Notes: generated from the sequence alone by a model not told the origin. Counted from the stretch's first letter, positions 45,348 to 54,388 are shown. The stretch: 64,000 nucleotides of DNA from a bacterium (GCA_030430165.1 JAUIGL010000008.1:62001-126000), one strand, 5' to 3'. Translations and numbers: made by a program.

Positions 45348-46628
45348 ATGGCTGGGGAGATCGACACCTCAGAGCCGCGCTCGGGGCCGACCTTGTCGAG
45401 TCTCAACTGGCTCGTCCAGCTCCGCTGGGGCGCGGTCGTCACTCAATTGGCGGCAATCGCAGTGGTCCTCTTCGGCCTCGGCATCGATGTACCGTGGCCT
45501 TGGCTGCTGTTGGTGGTTGGAGTGGAGGCGGCCAGCAACATGGTGCTGGCGGGTCGCTCCACCAGCCTCGAACACGACCCGGCGCGAGTGGCGGGCGCGA
45601 TTCTGATCCTGGACGTCGCCCTGTTCACGGTTCTGCTGCTGCTCACCGGCGGATCGTACAACCCCTTCAGCTTTCTCTACCTGATCTACGTCACCCTGGC
45701 ATCGGTGGTCTTGTCGTCGGGCTGGGCGTGGACGGTCGCGGTTTTCTCGATCGCCTGCTTCCGCGGACTGTTCGTGCTCGACCCGTTGCCCGGCGACGAC
45801 CCCCACGCAGGGCACCTGCGAAGTCACCTCGAGGGCATGTGGCTGGCGTTCGCTACGGCCGCGGCGTTCATCGTGTACTTCGTTCAGCGGGTGCGCCAGG
45901 CTCTGGCGCAAAGAGAAGCCGAGCTCGCCCGCGCCCGCGATCTGAGCGCGCGCCACCAAAAGCTCTCTTCGCTCGCCACCCTCGCCGCCGGCGCTGCTCA
46001 CCAACTCGCAACTCCTCTCTCGACGATCGCGGTGATCGCGAAGGAGCTGGAGAACGAGCTGGCACAAACCGAGCGAAACGACAGTGTCATCGGCGATGCC
46101 CGAACCATTCGCGAACAAGTCGAGCGGTGCCGCGAGATTCTTGCCCATATGGCAACCGAGGCCGGGCAGAGCCCGGGCGAATCCTGCCGCGTGGTGAAGC
46201 CGCGCGACCTGGTGGGCGCCGCCTTGGCCGATCTCGACGGCGGCGAGCGCGTCGACATAGAAGTCGACGCTGCCGCCGACGGGCGACAGCTGCAAACGCC
46301 CGCTCGATCCGTCACCCAGGCGCTGCGCGCCGTGATCAAGAACGCCCTGGAGGCCTCGGATTCGTCGGACGGTCGCGTCGCGATCGCGGTCCACGGGCGC
46401 AATCAATGCTGCTTCGAAATCACCGACACCGGCACCGGTATGTCGCCCGACGTTCTCGCCCACATCGGCGAGCCATTCTTCACGACGAAGGGACCGGGAC
46501 GCGGAATGGGCCTCGGCGTGTTTCTGGCGCGCGAGCTCATCGAGCACCTGGGCGGCGAGTTCACCGTAACCTCGGCACCCGGGCGCGGCACTCGGGTCGC
46601 GATGAGTATCCCGAACGAACCCGTGTGA
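45348..46628 (+). CDS. regB: Redox sensor histidine kinase, RegB/PrrB type
   Basis: A 426-residue membrane kinase. Six transmembrane helices span about residues 25-180. GGSYNPFSFLYLIYVTLAS (101-119) is the quinone-responsive heptad of RegB. The H-box is LAAGAAHQLATPLSTIAV with H218; the redox-box cysteine is C261 in REQVERCREILAHM. N and G boxes (VIKNALEAS, DTGTGM, GPGRGMGLGVFLAREL) complete the catalytic domain. RegB autophosphorylates under reducing conditions and passes phosphate to RegA. The regA-like gene starts 24 bp later. A RegA-box-like site lies upstream. Confidence 0.93.
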   Translation: MAGEIDTSEPRSGPTLSSLNWLVQLRWGAVVTQLAAIAVVLFGLGIDVPWPWLLLVVGVEAASNMVLAGRSTSLEHDPARVAGAILILDVALFTVLLLLTGGSYNPFSFLYLIYVTLASVVLSSGWAWTVAVFSIACFRGLFVLDPLPGDDPHAGHLRSHLEGMWLAFATAAAFIVYFVQRVRQALAQREAELARARDLSARHQKLSSLATLAAGAAHQLATPLSTIAVIAKELENELAQTERNDSVIGDARTIREQVERCREILAHMATEAGQSPGESCRVVKPRDLVGAALADLDGGERVDIEVDAAADGRQLQTPARSVTQALRAVIKNALEASDSSDGRVAIAVHGRNQCCFEITDTGTGMSPDVLAHIGEPFFTTKGPGRGMGLGVFLARELIEHLGGEFTVTSAPGRGTRVAMSIPNEPV

Positions 46629-46652
46629 GCGCGACACCGACTTCTTCTGATC

Positions 46653-47222
46653 ATGACCGACCAGTCCAACTCTCCAACCGCCGCCCTCCCAGCCACGAAG
46701 CGCATCCTCGTCGTCGATGACGACAGGGTCCTGAGAGAAAGTTTGGTGCGCGCGTTCGCCAAGCGCGGCTTCGACTCTCACGGCGCAAGCTGTTTCGACG
46801 AAGCGGTCGCCGCGGTCGCAGAACACCGGCCGGAGCTCGCCGTCATCGACCTCCGCATGCAGGGACCCAACGGACTCGACCTCGTGCGTCACCTGGCGGA
46901 GCACCACAGCGACATCAAAACCGTCGTGCTCACGGGGTACGGCAGCATCGCCACGGCCTTGGAAGCGGTGCGCCTGGGGGCAGTCAACTACTTGCCGAAA
47001 CCAGCCGACATCCAGGAGATCCTCGCAGCCTTCGACCCGTCCGCTTCGCCCGACGCGAGCGAGCAGTCACTCCCCGCACCGTCGCTGGCCCGCGCCGAGT
47101 GGGAGCACATCAACCGCGTCCTAGCCGACTGCGACGGTAATATCTCCGAAGCGGCTCGGCGCCTCGGCCTGCACCGACGGTCGCTGCAGCGCAAGCTGCA
47201 AAAGCGACCGCCGAAAACGTAG
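46653..47222 (+). CDS. regA: Response regulator, RegA/PrrA/ActR type
   Basis: A 189-residue two-domain regulator. The receiver has RILVVDDDRVLRESL, the phospho-acceptor D66 in LAVIDLRMQGPNGLDLV and the conserved Thr and Lys (VVLTGYGS, LPKPAD). A linker of about 25 residues leads to a Fis-type helix-turn-helix, NISEAARRLGLHRRSLQRKL, nearly the same as in RegA. It is the partner of the kinase just upstream. In other bacteria RegA controls energy, redox and carbon genes. Here its likely sites are upstream of its own operon and of two secreted-protein genes. Confidence 0.93.
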   Translation: MTDQSNSPTAALPATKRILVVDDDRVLRESLVRAFAKRGFDSHGASCFDEAVAAVAEHRPELAVIDLRMQGPNGLDLVRHLAEHHSDIKTVVLTGYGSIATALEAVRLGAVNYLPKPADIQEILAAFDPSASPDASEQSLPAPSLARAEWEHINRVLADCDGNISEAARRLGLHRRSLQRKLQKRPPKT

Positions 47223-47258
47223 GGCGCAGCGCCGGACGGGCATCGGGGAGCGAGGCCC

Positions 47259-48254
47259 TCACCCGGCCGCACATCCGTCGAGCGCCGAACGCACGGCGCG
47301 AATCAACTCGTTGATCTCGATTTGGCCGTTGCCGTTGACGTCGGCCGCCGCGCATCCTTCCGCCGTCCCCATTCCAGCCAGACCGACGGCGCGTATCAGC
47401 TCGGCGATCGACACCTCGTCGTCGCCGTCGCAGTCCCCCGGACAAGAAGGCGGCGCCGGCGTAGCAGTCGCGGCAAGCGTCGCCGTGTCCTCCGCTGTCG
47501 CGGTCGCCACCGAAGTCGGCTCTTCGGTCGCAGTCGCGGTATGGCTCGGGGGTGGGGTCGCGGTCGGCGGCTCTGGCTCCGTCGGACTGGCAGTAGCGGT
47601 CGCCGTCGAAACCTCAGTGGCGGTCGGTTCGCCGACAGAAGCCGTAGCCGTGGCGGTCGGCGTGCTGGCCGGCTCCCGGTTGGTGATCAACAGCGTATAC
47701 ACCGGCGAGTCACTGAATCCTTCCGCCGACAATGAGAACGAGACCTGGAAGTCACCGAAGGTGTCGTCGGGCAACAACAGACGCCACTCGGGGTGCACGT
47801 GCGCCTCCGGGTCGTTCTCGAACGAACCCAGCGTCGCCGACTCACCAGGCTCGTCGAGCGTGCGCCCGACCAGCCGAACCGACGCGTCGTCGCTGATCGG
47901 CTCCTCGATGGCGAACTCCACCGTGACCTCCTCGTCGAGCGGATGGAAGCCACCCGCGGACTCGAGGATCCAGGCGAAGCTCGGGAAGATGTCGGTGTAC
48001 AGAGTGAGCCCGCCGGCTTGTGCCGCCGGTGCAATGTAGAAGACGTCGGTGTCGAACTCGAACTCGGGCTCGATGAGGATCTGGCCGGCGCCTTCCTGCG
48101 AAGACCCGATCCGCATCACGAAACCGTGGCCAAACGCCTGCCCGGCCATGGCCAAAACTCCGAGAACGGTGACGATCGCCAGCACCGCCCTGCTCCGGGC
48201 GGCAGTCCTACCCCGGCAGCCGATCCACTTCCCGACGGCGCGCGCTCCCATCAT
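47259..48254 (-). CDS. Secreted protein: HxHxxW domain, T/A-rich linker, dockerin-like C-terminus
   Basis: A 331-residue exported protein. A signal peptide is followed by HGFVMRIGSS, a beta domain with GFHPLDEEVTVEFAI and HVHPEWRLLLPDDTFGDFQ, then a Thr/Ala/Pro/Glu linker of about 75 residues. The C-terminus is a dockerin-like EF-hand pair: CPGDCDGDDEVSIAELIRAV and DVNGNGQIEINELIRAV. The beta domain is shared with the proteins at 50966-51958 and 52250-53371. The start overlaps the stop of the polyamine-synthase-like gene (ATGA), so the two are co-translated. Confidence 0.85.
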   Translation of the reverse strand: MMGARAVGKWIGCRGRTAARSRAVLAIVTVLGVLAMAGQAFGHGFVMRIGSSQEGAGQILIEPEFEFDTDVFYIAPAAQAGGLTLYTDIFPSFAWILESAGGFHPLDEEVTVEFAIEEPISDDASVRLVGRTLDEPGESATLGSFENDPEAHVHPEWRLLLPDDTFGDFQVSFSLSAEGFSDSPVYTLLITNREPASTPTATATASVGEPTATEVSTATATASPTEPEPPTATPPPSHTATATEEPTSVATATAEDTATLAATATPAPPSCPGDCDGDDEVSIAELIRAVGLAGMGTAEGCAAADVNGNGQIEINELIRAVRSALDGCAAG

Positions 48255-50818
48255 GACGTCTCCTCCTCACTCGCTTCAGCGATCTCGAGGTTCTTGCGGA
48301 ACACCCCATAAACCTGCGGCGGCACGGAGCGGCGAAACGTCTCGGCGTGCCGGTCGGCTTCCGTCGTGTTGCCCGCGTCGCGCTGCAAAATGGCGCTGAA
48401 CAAATCCATCCCTGCCAGTGCGTAGTCGCGTTCGCCCGGCGCCAGCTCGGCGAGGTACGGGTCGTCGACAGGCTGCAACCCGCGCAACAGCTTCGCTTCG
48501 AACTCGGCGAGCGGAAACGACGTGAACCACGGGCGGGCGCCGCCGGCCTGCTCGCGCTGAGCAACCGGCGCCTCGTATTCGATGATCGGGCGGTCGTCGG
48601 TGTTGATCGGCGCGCCGGCGAACAGCGCGCGGTTGGCGCCGATGTTACCGGCGTAGAAGAGCCCGGTGAACGCCATCGCCAGGTCCCGCGACAGGTCGTC
48701 GCTGCTGCGCCGCACGCGAAAGTTCGAGGTCACCGCTTCCGGGTCGAGCCGCGTGCCGTCCTCCTGACCGATCAGCGCAACGATCGGATGCGAAGGCAGG
48801 AAGTCGCCCCGCCACATCGTCACCTCGGGAAAGACCTCGAGCATGGTACGGGCGATCACCATGAAGTCGCGCTCCGAGAGCTGATAGAGCGGCAGCCATT
48901 GGGCAAACGCCCCACCGCTGCGCAGCTTCGAGCGCACCAGCTCGAAGTGCTCGCGCGAGTAGAGACTGCCGGCGCCCGACTGCCAGGGAATGAACAAGTC
49001 GGAGACGATTACGTCGTAGCGATCGTCCGTCGTCAGCAGATACTGACGCCCGTCCTCGACCACCACGTCGACGCGCGGATCTTCGAAGAGTCCGTTGACG
49101 TAGGGACCAAAGTGGCGGCGCGAGGCCTCGACCACCTCTGGAATCAGCTCGGCGACGGTCACCTCCTCGACCGAGTGGCGCAGCGCCGCCCCGGCGGTGA
49201 TCCCGGTACCCAGTCCGAGAAAGAAGACCTTGCGCGGCTTCGGGTGAATCACCAGCGGAATGTCCGCCTGCGCCTCCTCGTAGGCGGTCGCCGACGTGCC
49301 CCCCAGAGAGTAGTAGTTGTCGAGCTTGAGCCGACGGTGCCTGCCCAGCTGGGTCACCGCGACCACCGAGTGACCGGTCTCCCACTTCTCCCGCACCAGC
49401 TCGTCAGCACTGCTGACACTGACCACCGGGAGCCGGGCCGGGTCGAGCAAGACCAGCACCAGGATCATCGCCGCCGCCAGCCCGGCGCGAATTCGCAGAT
49501 CGCCGGCGGCGCCACTTGGCAGCAGCAACACCGCGAGCGCCAGGTAGGCGGCGGCAACCGCGCGAACACTCCCCCACAGGCCAAACAGCTCGATCATCGC
49601 GAAGCCGCACGCCAACGATCCGACGATCGAGCCCAGAGTGTTCCAGGAAGCGAGTCGTCCCACCGTGGCGCCGACCTCTACCCCCTCCTCGTCGCCCGCC
49701 ATCGACAGCACATAGGGGAAGATCAGGCCGAGGCAGATCCCCGGGGGCACCACCACGGCGGCGGCGCTGGAGAACACGGACGCGACGTACATCCACCAAC
49801 CGGCGGTTGGCGCGACGTACTGCAACCCGTCAGTCACCGCGTGAAAGACGAAAGGGCTCACTCCAGCCGCAATCCCCGCGACGATCAGCAGTAGCGGCAG
49901 CACGCTCGCCGGTGCGGCTCGGACGCGGCACAGGCGATGCGCGCCAACCGCACCCAGCGCGATGGCGACCAGGAAGCTGATCAGAATGGCGGCGAACGAG
50001 TACACCGAGTTGTGGAGAACCTGGGCGAACATGCGAGTCCACAAGACTTCGAGTCCGAGGGTCGCCGCACCGGAGAAGAAGGCGACCGCCGACAAGGTCG
50101 CCGCCGTGCCAGAGCGGCGCGAATCCGGCTCCGCCTCGTTTCGCTGCGAGGCAACCTCGTACGGCGGCAGTGCCGCTCGCGCGCTCTTCGTCCAAGCGAT
50201 CGCAGCCACCGCGAGGTTGAGTGCGATCGCGACAGCGTACGAGTACGAGAAGCCGAGCGCCGGCACCAGTACGAACGCCGCCGCGAAAGCGCCGATCGCA
50301 CCTCCGATCGTATTGCACGCGTACAGCAAGCTCACCGTGCTGCCGAGCTCGTCGCGTCGGCGCACCATGTGCTGGCTCACATAGGGCAACGTGCCGCCCA
50401 TGAAGAACGAGGGCGGCAATAGAATGCAGGCGGCGAGCCCCAGCTTCGCCGCAGTGAACGCCGCCGGCACACCGCGCAGCGCCCCGGCGAGAGACGGATA
50501 GACGGCGGCGTAGAGATCGAGCAGCTCAAAGTAGGACAACGCCGTTACCGCCACCGCAACTTCGAGCAGGGCAAAGGCGCGCAGCGGGTTCGGCGAATGC
50601 GAAGCGCGCCGGCCCCAGGCGCGCGCGCCGAGGGACAGCCCGAGGAAGAACACCGCGAGGGTTGCGGCAGCTGCCTGAGCGGTGTTGCCGAACAGAAGCC
50701 CGAGCTCCTTCAGCCACAACACCTCGTAGATCAGCGCGGCGGCGCCGGAGGCGACGAACAACAGACCGATGGTTGCGGCCTCGGCGAACCTGCGCGCGTT
50801 GGCGAGGGTCTGCGTCAT
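48251..50818 (-). CDS. Membrane-fused spermidine-synthase-like protein
   Basis: An 855-residue protein with an N-terminal half of about twelve transmembrane helices, starting TIGLLFVASGAAALIYEVLWLK, FGNTAQAAAATLAVFFLGLSLGA, and a C-terminal spermidine-synthase-like domain (about 560-780) with KVFFLGLGTGITAGAALRH, VDVVVEDGRQYLLTT and YDVIVSDLFIPWQSGAGSLY. The aminopropyl-transferase Asp pair is partly kept, but bacterial fusions of this kind are of unknown substrate. The ATG at 50818 is preferred. It lies downstream of a secreted-protein gene and overlaps the next one. Confidence 0.88.
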   Translation of the reverse strand: MTQTLANARRFAEAATIGLLFVASGAAALIYEVLWLKELGLLFGNTAQAAAATLAVFFLGLSLGARAWGRRASHSPNPLRAFALLEVAVAVTALSYFELLDLYAAVYPSLAGALRGVPAAFTAAKLGLAACILLPPSFFMGGTLPYVSQHMVRRRDELGSTVSLLYACNTIGGAIGAFAAAFVLVPALGFSYSYAVAIALNLAVAAIAWTKSARAALPPYEVASQRNEAEPDSRRSGTAATLSAVAFFSGAATLGLEVLWTRMFAQVLHNSVYSFAAILISFLVAIALGAVGAHRLCRVRAAPASVLPLLLIVAGIAAGVSPFVFHAVTDGLQYVAPTAGWWMYVASVFSSAAAVVVPPGICLGLIFPYVLSMAGDEEGVEVGATVGRLASWNTLGSIVGSLACGFAMIELFGLWGSVRAVAAAYLALAVLLLPSGAAGDLRIRAGLAAAMILVLVLLDPARLPVVSVSSADELVREKWETGHSVVAVTQLGRHRRLKLDNYYSLGGTSATAYEEAQADIPLVIHPKPRKVFFLGLGTGITAGAALRHSVEEVTVAELIPEVVEASRRHFGPYVNGLFEDPRVDVVVEDGRQYLLTTDDRYDVIVSDLFIPWQSGAGSLYSREHFELVRSKLRSGGAFAQWLPLYQLSERDFMVIARTMLEVFPEVTMWRGDFLPSHPIVALIGQEDGTRLDPEAVTSNFRVRRSSDDLSRDLAMAFTGLFYAGNIGANRALFAGAPINTDDRPIIEYEAPVAQREQAGGARPWFTSFPLAEFEAKLLRGLQPVDDPYLAELAPGERDYALAGMDLFSAILQRDAGNTTEADRHAETFRRSVPPQVYGVFRKNLEIAEASEEETS

Positions 50819-50965
50819 CGAGCCGGAATCGCCGGAACCACGCCGCCGCGCAAGCGACCCGGAGTGCGTCGCAGTCACGCGCAGGCAACCACGTCGCGAC
50901 CAAACGCGACGGCGGGCGAAGCGCATCGCGCCTCGCCCGCCGGGAGTGGAGATGGTCCCACGGCC

Positions 50966-51958
50966 TTAATCGAAGCTGGCCTTCATGCAGGGAAAAGCGT
51001 GCTGCACGGCGTGGTGGTTCCCCTCACCGGCCTCCTCGAGGACGTGACCGATCGACGCCGCCGCATGGTTGTACGTCGCCCCAGCCAGCTCTTCGGCTCG
51101 GCAGCGTGCCATGCCGAGGTGGGTATTGATCTGGCTCAGCGTGTACGGCTCGGATGAGTCACTCAACGGACCGCACTTCTTGCCGATCTTGGCAAGCGCC
51201 TTCGCCTGCTCGGACGCGATCTTGCCCACCAGAGACTTCTCGTCGAGATCGTCGACGTCGCAACTCTTGACCGCCGGCTTCGCCGGCTTGCCGAGCATCG
51301 TGTGCGCCAGCACCTTGTCCATGCACTTGCCGATCAGCTGGTACGCCTTCATGTGGAACTTGCGCACCGATCCGGCAACCGTCTTCTGGCACTTCAGGTC
51401 GTCCTTGGACGCAGCCTCGAGCGGCGAGAGGTAGCCGTTCGACACCGTTAGCGAACGCACGTCGGAGGGCGTGTAGCCAAACGGAACAGCCGTGCTCTCC
51501 GTGACGCGAAACGAGATTTTGCCTTCGGCAAAGGTGTTCTCGTCGTCGGATGTGATCTCGAACGTCGCATGGTTGTGCAGGCTCGGCATGGTCCCGATCA
51601 GGGCGGTGTCGCCCGACTCCTCGACCGGGGTACCGCCGAAGATCCACCGGATCCCATCGTCGATCGCCATGATCTCGACATCGACATCGGTGGTGTCCTC
51701 GAGAGTGAACGTATCGACGTCGTCGCCAACGCCGTCGTTGAAGCCCGGGATGTTGCCGGTGAACACTCCAGGCAGACCCGAATCGGTGGTTCGCGCGATC
51801 GGTTGGCCGTCGAAGTCCCACTCCATCTCCAACTGCCCGCCGCCGTCGGCGTCGGACGTCACCAACACGGTGTGACTGTGTTGCCCCCACGCAGCAGAGT
51901 GCGCGATCATCAGCACGGCAACACCGGCCGCCGCGCATACGAGTTTGTTCCCCTTCAT
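50966..51958 (-). CDS. Secreted protein with HxHxxF-type domain and Cys-rich helical C-terminus
   Basis: A 330-residue protein. The ATG at 51958 has a perfect AGGAGGAA site. A signal peptide ends at AAWGQ. The N-terminal domain has HTVLVTSDADGGGQLEMEWD and HNHATFEITSDDENTFAEGK, related to the beta domain of its neighbours. The C-terminal part (about 195-330) is helical with KCQKTVAGSVRKFHMKAYQL and six cysteines. I recognise no named family. Two divergent secreted-protein genes share the repeat-rich promoter at 52085-52204. Confidence 0.82.
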   Translation of the reverse strand: MKGNKLVCAAAGVAVLMIAHSAAWGQHSHTVLVTSDADGGGQLEMEWDFDGQPIARTTDSGLPGVFTGNIPGFNDGVGDDVDTFTLEDTTDVDVEIMAIDDGIRWIFGGTPVEESGDTALIGTMPSLHNHATFEITSDDENTFAEGKISFRVTESTAVPFGYTPSDVRSLTVSNGYLSPLEAASKDDLKCQKTVAGSVRKFHMKAYQLIGKCMDKVLAHTMLGKPAKPAVKSCDVDDLDEKSLVGKIASEQAKALAKIGKKCGPLSDSSEPYTLSQINTHLGMARCRAEELAGATYNHAAASIGHVLEEAGEGNHHAVQHAFPCMKASFD

Positions 51959-52084
51959 GGTTCCTCCTGATTGACGTGCAGAACTGACGAGCTCGGAGCG
52001 GCCTCGCCCCGGCTCCGCAGACCCCGCAAGGCGGGCCGCAGCGAACTTTCGCCGAAGCTAGTCGCCGGGCAGCGCGAGACGCAA

Positions 52085-52204
52085 TGCGGTTTAGTGTCGC
52101 ACCGCTCGCTGCGACAAAGCGCCGCACCCAAGTGGGACTTAGTACCCCACACCCTACTGCGACAATTCGCCGCACCCACCTGCGGTTTAGTGTCGCAGGC
52201 GCGG
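52085..52204. repeat. 48-bp tandem repeat carrying RegA/RegR-box-like sites
   Basis: Two and a half copies of a 48-bp unit (52085-52132, 52133-52180, 52181-52204) lie in the 291-bp region between two divergent genes for secreted proteins. Each full unit can hold two inverted 15-bp boxes: GCGGTTTAGTGTCGC on the minus strand (52086-52100, 52182-52196), GCGACAAAGCGCCGC (52111-52125) and GCGACAATTCGCCGC (52159-52173). All keep GCGACA-N5-CCGC in one orientation. The box at 52134-52148 has decayed. Confidence 0.75.
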
Positions 52205-52249
52205 CAGTCGGCTTGATCTAGCCTTCACCGGCGGGCAACCCTCCGAGTC

Positions 52250-53371
52250 ATGGGTCGAAGCTCACTGCGCGCAGCATTCGCCCCGGTCGTCCTCGCCACG
52301 GCGCTGGCCTGCGCTTGGTCACCGGCGCAGGCATGCTTCGGCGACGGCTGCATCAACATCTACTCGACCGCCGCCGGCAGTGGGGCACTCACCACGACGT
52401 GGGACTTCGCGACGCGCGAGATGCCGGTCTTCGAAGTATTCTGCGTCGACGAGACCTGCCTGTTCAACGCCATCGACCCCGGATTCATCGCCGGCTTTCC
52501 GCCCGCGCCCGAGGGCTTTCATCCCCTGGAGGAAGGCACGCGGGTGAGCTTCGAAGTGATCGCCCAAGCCGCCGGCGCCTCGATCCGCATCAACGGCGAG
52601 GCGGTCGACCCAGGCAGTAGCGCACTGATCGGCACCTCGCCGGACCTCCACAACCACCCAGCGTGGCAGTTGCGCATACCCGAAGGAGACTCCGGCGACT
52701 ACGAGCTGCAGTTCCGGTTGACCACGGACTCGCCCGCCTACGAGGATTCGCAGACCTTCACCGCGCGAATCTCGAACCTTCCCCCGGCGACTGCGACACC
52801 GGCGGCATCGCCGACTCCCACCGTCGCTCCGAAGGCGCAGTGCCCTGGCGATTGCAACGACGATGGAAGCGTTTCGATCGCCGAGCTGGTGCGCGGCGTC
52901 GACGGGTCACTCGGCGGCGCTGGTTGCGCCGCTTTCGACCGAAACGACGACGGCGCAATCGCCATCAACGAGCTGATCCTCGCTGTCAACGCCGCGCTCG
53001 AGGGATGCACAGCCGGGCCGTCGCCGACGCCGACCCTGGCGGCGACGCTGGGCAACATCCAGGCCAGCATTTTCTCGCCGCGCTGCGCGACCGCCGCCTG
53101 CCACGATGCGACCACGCGCTCCGGCAACTTGTCGCTCGAGGATGGTGCCTCCTACAACGAGCTCGTCGGAGTCGAGCCCGACATCGAGATTGCCCGCGAA
53201 GCCGGGCTACTCCGCGTCGACCCCGAGGATCCCGAGAACAGCTTCCTGCTGATCAAGCTCGAGGGCCCGCCGCCGAGCCAGGGCAGCCGCATGCCGCAGA
53301 TCGGTCCCCCGCTCGAAGACGCCGAGATCGATCTCATCCGCGCCTGGATCGTCTCGGGCGCGGCTCCATAG
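52250..53371 (+). CDS. Secreted protein: HxHxxW domain, dockerin-like domain, CX4CH cytochrome-like end
   Basis: A 373-residue exported protein. A signal peptide ends near AQAC. A beta domain has GFHPLEEGTRVSFEV and LHNHPAWQLRIPEGDSGDYE, with the same order as in the proteins at 47259 and 50966. A T/A/P linker leads to CPGDCNDDGSVSIAELVRGV and DRNDDGAIAINELILAV, a dockerin-like pair. The C-terminal 100 residues carry RCATAACHDATTRSGNLSL, a CX4CH haem-type motif, and a GSRMPQIGPPL loop typical of c-type cytochrome domains. It may bind haem at the surface. No strong ribosome binding site. Confidence 0.85.
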   Translation: MGRSSLRAAFAPVVLATALACAWSPAQACFGDGCINIYSTAAGSGALTTTWDFATREMPVFEVFCVDETCLFNAIDPGFIAGFPPAPEGFHPLEEGTRVSFEVIAQAAGASIRINGEAVDPGSSALIGTSPDLHNHPAWQLRIPEGDSGDYELQFRLTTDSPAYEDSQTFTARISNLPPATATPAASPTPTVAPKAQCPGDCNDDGSVSIAELVRGVDGSLGGAGCAAFDRNDDGAIAINELILAVNAALEGCTAGPSPTPTLAATLGNIQASIFSPRCATAACHDATTRSGNLSLEDGASYNELVGVEPDIEIAREAGLLRVDPEDPENSFLLIKLEGPPPSQGSRMPQIGPPLEDAEIDLIRAWIVSGAAP

Positions 53372-53484
53372 AGCCAGTCGCGGCATTGCCAAAGGCTCGG
53401 CCATCGCAAGAGTCTGCACCGGCGCCGGCGCGCGACAGTCGTTGCTTCGTGAATTCTTCTCCCGTCGGGGCTAGAAGTACGTCC

Positions 53485-54180
53485 ATGGAGAAACTCGTGT
53501 ACTGCCTCTGGCGCGACGAGGCCGAGTCGCGCGACCGGTTCGCCGACCGCTTGCGCGGCCCGCTGGCCGCGGATCTACGGGCGAGCGGCGCAAAGCGACT
53601 GCGGATCTTCGTCGCCGATGCCGCGGTCGATGCGGGCGCCGGCCTGCGCATGACCGCCGAACCATCCCACAAAGAAGGGTTCGTATCCTTCTGGCTCGAG
53701 GCAGCGCAGGACCGCCAAGCCGTCGAGGACCTGGTCGCCGCAGCCGCCGACCGCATCGCCGGCTACCTGGTGGTCGAGTCGCGGCCGATGCTCGCCGAGA
53801 CCGGCAAGGCGCCGGGCGAGCGCTCGCCGGGTTGGGTGCAGGTCACCGGCATCTGCGCCAAGAAGCACCTGGCCGACGAGGAGTTCCTCGACCACTGGTA
53901 CAACGTCCACCGCCAGGTCGCGATCGAAACCCAGAGCACCACCGGCTACGTGCGCAACGAGATCGTCCGCCCGCTGACCGCCGACGCGCCACGGTGGCGC
54001 GCGATCGTCGAGGAAACCTTCCCAACCGGCGCCCTCGACGACCCCAAGGTGTTCTACGCCGCCGACGACGACGAAGCGCTCAAACGCAACGCCGGCAGGA
54101 TGTTCGAGAGCGTGCAGAAGTTCATCGACCTCGATACCGTCGATGCCCACCCGATGAGCGAGTACGTGTTCGAGGATTGA
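53485..54180 (+). CDS. EthD-domain protein
   Basis: A 231-residue protein starting at an ATG in a longer open frame. Two ferredoxin-like halves are seen: KLVYCLWRDEAESRDRFADR with LRIFVADAAVDAGAG, and GWVQVTGICAKKHLADEEFL with DHWYNVHRQVAIETQSTTGY. The second half carries the EthD-type H-x4-H region. Such dimeric alpha/beta barrel proteins act in ether or polyketide breakdown and in other small-molecule steps; the substrate is unknown. A repeat region follows at once. Confidence 0.82.
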   Translation: MEKLVYCLWRDEAESRDRFADRLRGPLAADLRASGAKRLRIFVADAAVDAGAGLRMTAEPSHKEGFVSFWLEAAQDRQAVEDLVAAAADRIAGYLVVESRPMLAETGKAPGERSPGWVQVTGICAKKHLADEEFLDHWYNVHRQVAIETQSTTGYVRNEIVRPLTADAPRWRAIVEETFPTGALDDPKVFYAADDDEALKRNAGRMFESVQKFIDLDTVDAHPMSEYVFED

Positions 54181-54220
54181 GGCTCACCTCACAGCAGGAA
54201 CGGGGTCCACAGGGGGGTCG

Positions 54221-54388
54221 GCTCACAGAAAGGGATATTCTCGCGCCAAGACGCTAAGGCGCCAAGAAAAGATGGGCCCCCAGGGGTTCAGCTCACGGAA
54301 AGGGATATCTCGCGCCAAGACGCTAAGACGCCAAGAAAAGACGGACGACCAGAGAGCCCCTTGGCGTCTTGGCGTCTTGGCGCGAGAA
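54221..54388. repeat. Interspersed palindromic repeat, copies 1 and 2
   Basis: A 70-bp unit (54221-54290) is repeated from 54291. Each begins GCTCACNGAAAGGGATAT then CTCGCGCCAAGACGCTAAG. The second copy has both arms: the left at 54308-54343 and the right (CTTGGCGTCTTGGCGCGAGA) ending at 54388. The right half of copy 1 is missing. The same element recurs at 55220-55292 and 56608-56688. No frame is open in it. It follows the EthD gene and precedes the VapC end. Confidence 0.85.
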
